From Candidatus Zhuqueibacterota bacterium (GTDB lineage: Bacteria; Zhuqueibacterota; Zhuqueibacteria; Residuimicrobiales; Oceaniaggregativiventaceae), in the NCBI GenBank assembly GCA_014728085.1, contig WJMF01000159.1, forward strand, positions 1 through 45,623: DNA of 45,623 nucleotides, written 5' to 3'. The translations under genes were made by a program, and so were the position numbers. The notes beneath the pieces were generated by a model. It made no database searches and was not told the origin of the DNA. It saw only the letters and a list, made by a program, of their open reading frames with translations. Positions 8,480 through 15,472 of the stretch are shown here, in pieces (position 1 is the first letter of the stretch; every line of letters starts with the position of its first letter).

Positions 8480-9512
8480 AGTCGATAAAGTCCTCTTTCG
8501 AACGGGCATTGGTCCAGTACAGTTCTTTCTTGCCGTTTTCGATTAACCAAATAGGATGCTGTTCTCTTTGCGGGCGGAGATAGCCGGTCAGAATGGCAAG
8601 CGCTGTCTGCACATCCTGTTCGCTTGTGTTCCCCTGCAGCGCAGCTTTGGATTCTTGATTATCCCGGGGTGATAAAAGTTTTGCTGTCGTTTTCCGTGAT
8701 AGTCGTTCAATATGGTCACTCTCGACCCAGTCACGTCCGACGACGAGTTTTGCCTGCGGCGACAAGCGAAAATGGCGCCCGAACTTTAACCACTCAAAAT
8801 CATCCTTGTCAAGACCTTCTTTGTCAGTATTTAAAAATAAATCAGCTGCTTTTTTACCAAAATAAGGATCTATACATAAACATCCGCCTCCGCCGGCGGA
8901 CGTTATATGCAAAAGGCCATATCGGCTGGCGAGTTTATGCTGTACTGTTCGCCTTCGGCCATGGATGGCCAATAATTTGTTCCGGTCGACCCAGTCTTTT
9001 CGCTCTGCAATGGTTTGGTCAAAGAGCCTGGCCGATAGCGGCCGAAGGACCAAACCCTTGACACCGGCCAGTTTATCGATTCTTCGCAAACTCTGCATGT
9101 TTTGTGTGAATGGTCGTTGATCGAGAACCTCACCCGTAATGATAAAGGAAGCTCCAAGCTCTTTCATCACCTCCTTTGCCTTTTTCAGCATGAAAATTCT
9201 GCAATCCATACAGGGATTGTATCCCGAGCCATACCCGTTCGGCGGGTTCTTTATCAGTCGCCAGAAATCATTTCTTATATCAAGAATCCGGTATTCGGAA
9301 TTGATGCGATCTGCGGCTTTACGGGATTTCAGCGGTAATTCCTGCGGGTCGACCTCCGGATTGAAGATGAAGGGCCGGGTTTCAGCCGCATCAAAACCAG
9401 TAATGAAGATCAGTGAGATAACTTTAATATCCTGGTCCTGGATGAGAGCTGTGGCCAGTGCACTATCCATACCTCCTGAAATCAGGGAGACCGCTTTGAT
9501 TTGTTCAGACAT
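8469..9512 (-). CDS. PP-loop ATPase, probable tRNA thiolation enzyme with extra cysteines
   Basis: A 347-residue protein of the adenine-nucleotide alpha-hydrolase fold. The PP-loop SGGMDS is at residues 12-17. A CxxC pair in NPCMDCR (Cys101, Cys104), the TGEVLDQRP motif near 127-134, and a glycine-rich GGGGCLC stretch (Cys211, Cys213) follow. Proteins of this type are usually annotated as MnmA- or ThiI-like tRNA thiouridylases. It is not an ordinary MnmA, which is organised differently. The cysteines could hold a thiolation intermediate or an Fe-S cluster as in TtuA-type enzymes; that is inference. The start ATG 9512 has an excellent GAGGAAGAG ribosome site, although the frame is open to 9569. 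It lies downstream of a NifU-like gene, across a terminator. Confidence 0.75.
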   Translation of the reverse strand: MSEQIKAVSLISGGMDSALATALIQDQDIKVISLIFITGFDAAETRPFIFNPEVDPQELPLKSRKAADRINSEYRILDIRNDFWRLIKNPPNGYGSGYNPCMDCRIFMLKKAKEVMKELGASFIITGEVLDQRPFTQNMQSLRRIDKLAGVKGLVLRPLSARLFDQTIAERKDWVDRNKLLAIHGRRRTVQHKLASRYGLLHITSAGGGGCLCIDPYFGKKAADLFLNTDKEGLDKDDFEWLKFGRHFRLSPQAKLVVGRDWVESDHIERLSRKTTAKLLSPRDNQESKAALQGNTSEQDVQTALAILTGYLRPQREQHPIWLIENGKKELYWTNARSKEDFIDFMI

Positions 9513-9528
9513 CACTCTTCCTCTATAT

Positions 9529-9553
9529 AAAAAAGGCCAGTGTAAAACTGGCC
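9529..9553 (-). terminator. Intrinsic terminator after the NifU-like gene
   Basis: On the minus strand a GGCCAG / CTGGCC stem with a seven-base loop is followed by six T residues. It ends only five bases before the ribosome site of the PP-loop gene at 8469-9512. There is no room for a normal promoter in between, so that gene would depend on read-through. Confidence 0.75.
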
Positions 9554-9581
9554 CATAAGATAGATTCAAAAATCCAAGTGG

Positions 9582-9818
9582 TTATTTTACAGATACAACC
9601 TCTTTTACTTCCGGCACCTGTTTCTTGAGCTCCCGCTCAATACCCATTTTCAGCGTCATCTGTGCCATCGGACATGATCCACAAGCGCCCTGTAGTCTTA
9701 CCTTGACCACACCATCATCATCTGCAGATATCAATTCAACATCCCCGCCATCAGCCTGTAACATCGGACGAATGGTTTCCAGTACGCTGGATACTTTTTG
9801 ATCAAAATTTTCAGCCAT
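9582..9818 (-). CDS. NifU C-terminal-domain protein (Fe-S scaffold/carrier)
   Basis: A 78-residue single-domain protein matching the NifU C-terminal (Nfu) domain. It has the IRPxLQADGGDVELI start and the cluster-binding CxxC in GACGSCPMA. Such proteins bind a bridging 4Fe-4S cluster and pass it to apo-proteins. The scaffold IscU and desulfurase IscS are encoded separately at 25903-27519. It is 17 bases downstream of the RnfB-like gene, which needs several Fe-S clusters, so delivery to that protein is a reasonable guess. An AAAGG ribosome site precedes the ATG. Confidence 0.92.
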   Translation of the reverse strand: MAENFDQKVSSVLETIRPMLQADGGDVELISADDDGVVKVRLQGACGSCPMAQMTLKMGIERELKKQVPEVKEVVSVK

Positions 9819-9835
9819 AATCTATTACCTTTATA

Positions 9836-10693
9836 TTATTGTTTTTCTGTTTCGACTTTTTGCTCTTCTTTTTGAACCGGTCGTTCTCCCCGAATCACAT
9901 AAGAGTGAGCCGGACATTTATCATAGGCTGCGAAGAGTTCTTCTTCATTATGAATATCGCGAATCACCGGCAAGTTGCCTTCCATTTCAATGCTTCCCGA
10001 CGGTGCGACTTTGGGTTTTGTACAGAGCTGGCAGGCAAAGCACCCGACCTTGCACACGGATTTTACCGCTTTGGTGCGGTCTTTTGATACACAACCCAGA
10101 TAAACGTTCTGAGATATTGGTATCAGTTCAATAATATTTCTGGGGCAAGTTTGTACACACACCCCGCAACCGGTGCATTTATCCTCTATAACAACGGGAA
10201 GACCGTTTTTATTCATTTCGATTGCATCGAACGGACAGGCTTTGGCGCAAGACCCGAGACCCAAACACCCATAGCGGCAGGCTTTATGGCCGCCGTTGAT
10301 TAAAAGGGCCGCATGGCAATCTTCAATGCCGCTATAGATAAATTTTTCAACCGCTTCTTCTTTACCGCCCTGACACCGTATGGCCGCCACTTTTGCTTCC
10401 GCTGATTCAACCCCGGTGATACCCAGGATCGATGCTATATTTTGCGTTACATCTTCGCCGCCCGGGATACATTTGTTGGGTGGGGCATTACCTGCCACAA
10501 CCGCTTCTGCATAAGCGCTACAACCCGGGTACCCACAGGCACCGCAATTGGCACCGGGCAGGGTCTCGATAATTTGCTCGACTTTGGGATCAATATCCAC
10601 TGCGAATTTTTTCGACGCAAATGCGAGCCCCGCACCGAACAACAATCCCAGCCCTCCGAGTGTTATGAGCGATGCGTAAAATATCAAATCCAT
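9836..10693 (-). CDS. rnfB: RnfB-like electron transport ferredoxin
   Basis: A 285-residue protein with an N-terminal membrane helix (about 4-26). The Fe-S (DUF4445-unlike, 'Fe_S' type) domain of RnfB follows with ANCGACGYPGC (Cys50, Cys53, Cys58) and a further Cys near 75. After that come ferredoxin motifs GLGSCAKACPF and CTGCGVCVQTCP, and an extra cysteine cluster KVGCFACQLC. In the Rnf complex RnfB takes electrons from or to ferredoxin at the membrane. No rnfA, C, D, E or G is adjacent: a NifU-domain gene follows and a divergent gene lies upstream. The C-terminus is a charged EEQKVETEKQ tail. It may be part of an Rnf complex encoded elsewhere or a stand-alone electron carrier. Confidence 0.88.
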   Translation of the reverse strand: MDLIFYASLITLGGLGLLFGAGLAFASKKFAVDIDPKVEQIIETLPGANCGACGYPGCSAYAEAVVAGNAPPNKCIPGGEDVTQNIASILGITGVESAEAKVAAIRCQGGKEEAVEKFIYSGIEDCHAALLINGGHKACRYGCLGLGSCAKACPFDAIEMNKNGLPVVIEDKCTGCGVCVQTCPRNIIELIPISQNVYLGCVSKDRTKAVKSVCKVGCFACQLCTKPKVAPSGSIEMEGNLPVIRDIHNEEELFAAYDKCPAHSYVIRGERPVQKEEQKVETEKQ

Positions 10694-10728
10694 TGTACCA
10701 TATTCCTTCTTAGCGTTGAAATTTGTGT

Positions 10729-10757
10729 AATTTAGTAAAAGGTTCCGTTAATTTCAA
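10729..10757 (-). promoter_or_regulatory. Putative promoter of rnfB
   Basis: On the minus strand TTGAAA (10752-10757) and TAAATT (10729-10734) are 17 bases apart, placing the start about 30 bases before the rnfB ATG. The -35 box is good; the -10 box matches four of six bases. Confidence 0.4.
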
Positions 10758-10935
10758 GATGAAAATTTACTATTCAGAATTATCCTATATTGTCACAACT
10801 GATTATATGACAGGAGGAAAAACCTTGTTTTATCATCACAAATTATGCCAAAATTCTACGCCACCACTCCCTGCAGGTTCCCTCAATAAAAGAGTTGTAT
10901 GTTTGCATATTTCATTTGAATGTAGTATTTTTTAC

Positions 10936-10964
10936 TCGACAGAAATCATGTGATGTTGTATATT
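10936..10964 (+). promoter_or_regulatory. Putative promoter of the secreted-protein gene
   Basis: TCGACA (10936-10941) and TATATT (10959-10964) are 17 bases apart, about 54 bases before the ATG at 11018. The rest of the 324-base divergent gap (10694-11017) holds the rnfB promoter and one doubtful small frame at 10825-10953. Confidence 0.55.
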
Positions 10965-11017
10965 GTATACTCTATAAAATCAATTTTGTTCAACGGAAAA
11001 AGGCAGAGTGACTTTTG

Positions 11018-12265
11018 ATGAAAAAGAATATCTTATTATTGTTATTGGTTCTTTCTGTTCATTCTCCTGCATCGGAGTTGGTTACCACCCCCTGGGAAAT
11101 GCCTCTTCAGCTGAAAAATGAGCGCATTAAAGCGACCCTTGCTTTCGGTACGCACCCGGAAGCGACCGACAGCTTTGATATCGCTCTGGATGGATTGGCC
11201 CCCCCGCCTGCACCTGCGAGTATCTGGGCCTATTTTCAGGGAAAAGGGATATTTTCAGCCCTCACCAGGGATATCCGCTCAAACCAGGATTCTTTAATTC
11301 TGTGGCAAGTAAATATCAGCGGACTTGAAGATTCGCTGTTGTTGCAATGGGATAGCTCGGTTATCCCTTCAGGAGATATTAATCCTGAATTGACGTTGGC
11401 CGATAGCATCGATATGCTTATTGACTCTACCGGTGTAATCAGGCAAAATACAACTTTAAACATTCAGTATAAACCCGGCCGCCAATTTGCAAGAGGTCGA
11501 TACCTTGTTTCAACCAAACCATTATCCGTTCCATTTTTTGTGGATGGACAGCATTATGATCAACCGACCGTATTTGACTGGGTATACAGCAGCCGGCACA
11601 TTATAGAGGCAATGGATAGTGTGCTTTTCGATGGATGTAAACAATATCGCTTTACGGCATGGAATCAATATCCTGAACCGAAATTGGATGTGACGGTTAC
11701 AGATACAGACTCTGTATTTTGCGCGATTTATGATTCCCTGTATTTCCTGTCCACTGCTGTCTCACCAGCAAATGCCGGTACAATTGATCCGTCACCACCG
11801 GGCTTGTGGGTAAGAGCCGGGGATAACATCACCCTTGTTGCAAAGGCTGATTCCGGATGGGGTTTTAAAGAATGGTCGACGGGCCATATTTCGAATGAAA
11901 TGACTCTCCTGGTCAACACCTGCAGCGAGTGGATTGCTCATTTTGCTTCGGTTTCTGCTCTGATTCCCGCAGACAATAGAGCTCCTGTCAGCTTTGCTCT
12001 TTTTCCCAATTATCCCAACCCCTTCAACCAGAGCACCCGTATACAATTTTCCGTTCCCCGGCTATCACCGGTAACCATTGTCATCTGTAATCAATTGGGT
12101 GAAATCATCAAAACGCTCTGGGATCGGCAAACCGCAGCAGGGTTTTATAAAATGATTTGGAATGGAAGGGATGAAGGCGGGCAGCCGGTTGCATCGGGTT
12201 TATACATTATGGTTCTGACTGCGGAGCACCAGAAACAAACACAGAAATTGATCTATCTGAAATAA
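11018..12265 (+). CDS. Secreted protein with two InlB-like repeats and a Por-type C-terminal sorting domain
   Basis: A 415-residue exported protein of unknown function. It has a signal peptide (MKKNILLLLLVLSVHSPAS) and an unrecognised beta-rich region to about 160. Two successive repeats of the 'bacterial repeat/InlB B-repeat' kind follow: about 165-243, ending in a YRFTAWN...VTVTDTDS pattern, and about 244-312, with AGTIDPSPPG and GWGFKEWSTG. The last 90 residues (FPNYPNPFNQSTRIQF, WNGRDEGGQPVASGLYIM) are a FlgD-Ig-like type A sorting domain, used for export through the type IX system in FCB bacteria. The ATG at 11018 is preferred to the in-frame TTG at 11015. The protein is probably on the cell surface or released. 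Confidence 0.82.
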   Translation: MKKNILLLLLVLSVHSPASELVTTPWEMPLQLKNERIKATLAFGTHPEATDSFDIALDGLAPPPAPASIWAYFQGKGIFSALTRDIRSNQDSLILWQVNISGLEDSLLLQWDSSVIPSGDINPELTLADSIDMLIDSTGVIRQNTTLNIQYKPGRQFARGRYLVSTKPLSVPFFVDGQHYDQPTVFDWVYSSRHIIEAMDSVLFDGCKQYRFTAWNQYPEPKLDVTVTDTDSVFCAIYDSLYFLSTAVSPANAGTIDPSPPGLWVRAGDNITLVAKADSGWGFKEWSTGHISNEMTLLVNTCSEWIAHFASVSALIPADNRAPVSFALFPNYPNPFNQSTRIQFSVPRLSPVTIVICNQLGEIIKTLWDRQTAAGFYKMIWNGRDEGGQPVASGLYIMVLTAEHQKQTQKLIYLK

Positions 12266-12344
12266 ATCGTATACTTTGAACAATATGGATAAATCATTTT
12301 CTGTTCAAGTTTATTTATCTTTGAATTATGATGTGGGATTGGTT

Positions 12345-13694
12345 ATGAGAATAATGGTTGTTGGCGCCGGTCGCGTGGGCATTCAGCTAAGTCGCTATCT
12401 GAGTCTGGAAAATCACGATGTTATCGTTGTTGAAAAGGATCCGGATGTTGCACGCAAGGCAATGGAAACGCTGGATGCAATGGTGGTGGAAGGCAATGGT
12501 GCCTCGCCCCAGACTCTGATTGAGGCCGGCCTTGAACGCTGTGATATGCTTATCGCGGTTTCTGCGATTGACGAGGTCAATATTCTGGCTTGTCTGGTCG
12601 CCTCAAAATCAGGGGTTGAACGCAAGGTCGCCAGACTGCGCAACAGCGAATTCAGCCGCCCTGATGCGAAACTATCGCAAAAAGATCTCGGTATTGATCT
12701 GATTATACACCCGGAAGAAGAAACCGCCAGAGAACTGGTTCTGTTGGTCAGGCGGTCGGCTGCAACCGATATTATCGAATTCGAGCAGGGACGGGTTCAG
12801 CTTATCGGCCTGCGCCTGGAGCAGGATGCCCGGATTATCAATAAAACACTGGAGCAAATCGACAAGGAAAATCCGGATATTCTGTTTCGCGTCATCGCGA
12901 TTTTCAGGGGCAATAAGACGATTATTCCTTCCGGCAAGGATATCATCAACAAAGGAGATCAGCTGTTTTTCATCACCAAAACAGAACTGGTGTCACGCTT
13001 GTTGCAGATCGTCGGCAAGAATGAAGAAAAAATGGAAAAGATCATGATTCTGGGCGGCGGCAAAGTCGGCCGTCTCGTCGCCGCAGAACTTGAACGCGAT
13101 AAACAGCTGAATGTCAAATTGATCGAATCCAGCCTGAATAAAAGCACAAAAATTGCCGAAAAGCTGCAGAGAACGCTTCTTATCGTTGGCGACGGCACCG
13201 ACCTTGATTTGCTTGCTGCAGAAGGTATTATGGACATGGACAGCTATATTGCTGTAACCGATGACGAAGAGACCAATATCCTCTCTTGTTTGATGGCAAA
13301 ACACCTCGGTGTCGTTCGCTCGCTGGCTCTGGTAAACCGTTCGGATTATTTGCCGATCATGTCCTCAATCGGGGTGGATGCCGCTGTCGACAAGCAAACC
13401 ATTACGGCCAATGCGATTTTGCGTTTTATCAGACGCGGTAATATCGTTTCGCTCGCCACCCTGAGAGGCATTGATGCCGAAATCTTGCAGATCGAAATTT
13501 CTTCAGATTCAAAGGTCGCCGGAAAGGAATTAAGATCGTTAAAATTGAGCCGAGATGCAATGATCGGTGTGATCACTCGGGGCAAGGACGTTATCGTCCC
13601 TGTCGGGAGCACAAAACTTACACCAGGGGATAAATTGATCGTTTTTACCAAACCGGATGCAATGATCAAAGTTGAAAAATTATTTGCGAATTAA
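12345..13694 (+). CDS. trkA: Trk potassium uptake regulatory subunit TrkA
   Basis: The cytosolic NAD(H)-binding gating subunit of the Trk K+ transporter. The 449-residue protein contains two tandem RCK units. The first begins MVVGAGRVG and the second IMILGGGKVG near residue 232; each is a Rossmann dinucleotide-binding domain with a conserved acidic strand end (VEKD, LIES) followed by an RCK-C domain. The frame extends upstream to a TTG at 12276, but those 23 extra residues precede the Rossmann start and look unlike protein; ATG 12345 gives the family N-terminus. trkH follows five bases later, so both subunits are made together. Confidence 0.94.
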   Translation: MRIMVVGAGRVGIQLSRYLSLENHDVIVVEKDPDVARKAMETLDAMVVEGNGASPQTLIEAGLERCDMLIAVSAIDEVNILACLVASKSGVERKVARLRNSEFSRPDAKLSQKDLGIDLIIHPEEETARELVLLVRRSAATDIIEFEQGRVQLIGLRLEQDARIINKTLEQIDKENPDILFRVIAIFRGNKTIIPSGKDIINKGDQLFFITKTELVSRLLQIVGKNEEKMEKIMILGGGKVGRLVAAELERDKQLNVKLIESSLNKSTKIAEKLQRTLLIVGDGTDLDLLAAEGIMDMDSYIAVTDDEETNILSCLMAKHLGVVRSLALVNRSDYLPIMSSIGVDAAVDKQTITANAILRFIRRGNIVSLATLRGIDAEILQIEISSDSKVAGKELRSLKLSRDAMIGVITRGKDVIVPVGSTKLTPGDKLIVFTKPDAMIKVEKLFAN

Positions 13695-13699
13695 TTCTG

Positions 13700-15142
13700 A
13701 TGAACTTGAAAACCGTTATTCACATTATCGGCATCCTGCTTTTTTTTGAAGCGGTCTCTATGTTCGCACCGTTGGCATTTGCTTTCTATTACCAGGATGG
13801 GGATGCGTGGGCGATTGCCGCTTCAATCCTGATCACGATGCTAACCGGTTTGATTTTTTATGCCTCCACCAAAACCAAACCGGAACTACGCGTACGGGAG
13901 GGGTTTGCGATCGTGGTTTTTGGCTGGGCGACCATGGCCGCTTTTGGTGCACTGCCCTTCGTGCTCTATGGCGCTGTGCCCTCCTATACGGATGCCTTTT
14001 TTGAAACCATGTCAGGATTTACAACCACCGGGGCCAGTATTCTCACCAATATTGAAGTCCTGCCGCATGGACTTCTCTTCTGGCGCAGTGAGACGCACTG
14101 GTTGGGAGGTATGGGGATTATTGTCCTTTCGCTCGCCATTCTGCCCTTTCTCGGTGTTGGCGGCATGCAACTTTTTAAAGCCGAAGTACCCGGACCATCA
14201 CCGGACAAATTGAAACCCAGAATTAAGGAAACCGCAAAAATTCTTTGGGGGGTCTATCTGGTTGTAACTTTTGCAGAAACGCTCCTGTTGATGTTTGGGG
14301 GTATGTCTCTTTTTGATGCTCTTTGCCATACATTCGGCACTGTGGCGACAGGAGGGTTTTCAACCAAAAACGCCAGCATTGCTCATTTCGACTCTTTTTA
14401 TATCGAAGGCATCATCATTCTGTTTATGCTTATCGCTGGTACCAATTTCAGCCTTCACTATCGAGCCCTCAAAGGAGAGTGGAAGAGTTATCATAAAGAC
14501 CGGGAATTTCGTTTTTACTTTTTATTTATTCTGACCTGCCTGCTCATCACAGCGCCGATTATCTATTTTTCTGTCAATTATTCAGTTGTCGATTCCATTC
14601 GGTCGGCAGCTTTTCAGGTTGTCTCCATTGTCACCACGACCGGTTATGCGACGGATGACTTTGAGATCTGGTCTTCATCGGGTCAGTTTGTTATGCTTAT
14701 ACTGATGTTTATCGGCGGTTGTGCCGGTTCAACCGGGGGTTCAATTAAAATCATTCGCATTATGCTTCTGCTCAAACACGGTGTTACTGAAATTAAAAAA
14801 TTGCTGCATCCCAATGCATATATTCCAGTTCGTCTTGGAGGACGGGTTATATCCCCGGATGTTATAACCAATATCCTCGCCTTTTTTATCCTTTATATGC
14901 TTATCTTCGTCGGCGGATCCTTTTGCATGGCCCTCATGGGCCTCGATCTTATCACCGCAATTGCCAGTGTGGCTGCGACACTGGGCAACATCGGCCCCGG
15001 TCTTGCAGATGTCGGGCCTACCGATAATTATGCCGCTATTCCTCTTGCCGGAAAATGGCTGTTGTCTCTTTTTATGTTGCTGGGTCGTCTGGAAATTTAT
15101 ACGGTCATTATTCTCTTTGTCCCCGAATTCTGGAAAAAATAG
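13700..15142 (+). CDS. trkH: Trk potassium uptake membrane subunit TrkH
   Basis: The K+-translocating membrane subunit, 480 residues and about ten membrane helices, organised as four M1-P-M2 pseudo-repeats. The four selectivity-filter regions are visible: FTTTGAS (about 110), TVATGGFST (about 218), TTTGYATDD (about 315) and TLGNIGPG (about 432). The conserved LLGRLEIYTV near the C-terminus is also typical of TrkH/KtrB. It follows trkA directly. After the stop there is a short CCCGG/CCGGG hairpin (15154-15166) with a T run about 15 bases further on; this is only a weak terminator candidate. Confidence 0.95.
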   Translation: MNLKTVIHIIGILLFFEAVSMFAPLAFAFYYQDGDAWAIAASILITMLTGLIFYASTKTKPELRVREGFAIVVFGWATMAAFGALPFVLYGAVPSYTDAFFETMSGFTTTGASILTNIEVLPHGLLFWRSETHWLGGMGIIVLSLAILPFLGVGGMQLFKAEVPGPSPDKLKPRIKETAKILWGVYLVVTFAETLLLMFGGMSLFDALCHTFGTVATGGFSTKNASIAHFDSFYIEGIIILFMLIAGTNFSLHYRALKGEWKSYHKDREFRFYFLFILTCLLITAPIIYFSVNYSVVDSIRSAAFQVVSIVTTTGYATDDFEIWSSSGQFVMLILMFIGGCAGSTGGSIKIIRIMLLLKHGVTEIKKLLHPNAYIPVRLGGRVISPDVITNILAFFILYMLIFVGGSFCMALMGLDLITAIASVAATLGNIGPGLADVGPTDNYAAIPLAGKWLLSLFMLLGRLEIYTVIILFVPEFWKK

Positions 15143-15472
15143 AACCGGCTGAACCCGGCTGCCGGGCCGCAGTGCCTTGTTTTTTTGTCGTGGTAATCTC
15201 CCGGCCAGTTTTCTGTTGCGCATTCAGTCGCTATTTCATATATTCGTATTCCGGTATTCGGATGATCTCTGTTTTTTTAGGCTCTATTGTGTAAAATAGT
15301 ATCGATAATATTCAAATCTGTCCATGAATAGCCGATATTATTGGAACGGCTGATAAAACCTGAAAAACAGCATTCAGAAAATCCCCGGTGCATTTGGAGC
15401 GATCCAGGGCAGGGGTTGTGATAGTCTCTATTTTGTGTTGATTGGTAACCAATTCTAAAACAGGATTCAGGC
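15143..15472 (+). other. Intergenic region between trkH and ccmF, with a small palindrome
   Basis: There is no convincing gene in these 330 bases. Near the 3' end, ATTGGT-A-ACCAAT (15441-15453) is a perfect 6+1+6 inverted repeat. It sits inside the spacer of a weak promoter candidate (TTGTGT at 15433-15438, TAAAAC at 15456-15461), about 20 bases before the ccmF start, and could be an operator for the ccm operon. The GC-rich hairpin at 15154-15166 lies just after trkH. I see nothing else in the middle portion. Confidence 0.35.

Noticed and set aside
8469-9512. Identification of the PP-loop protein as LarE, matching the LarA gene
   Set aside because: Gene positions are 14 kb apart, and the Cys-rich NPCMDCR and GGGGCLC pattern is that of thiolase-like proteins rather than what I would expect of LarE.
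15154-15190. CCCGG/CCGGG hairpin after trkH as a terminator
   Set aside because: The T run begins about 15 bases after the stem, too far for a normal intrinsic terminator.
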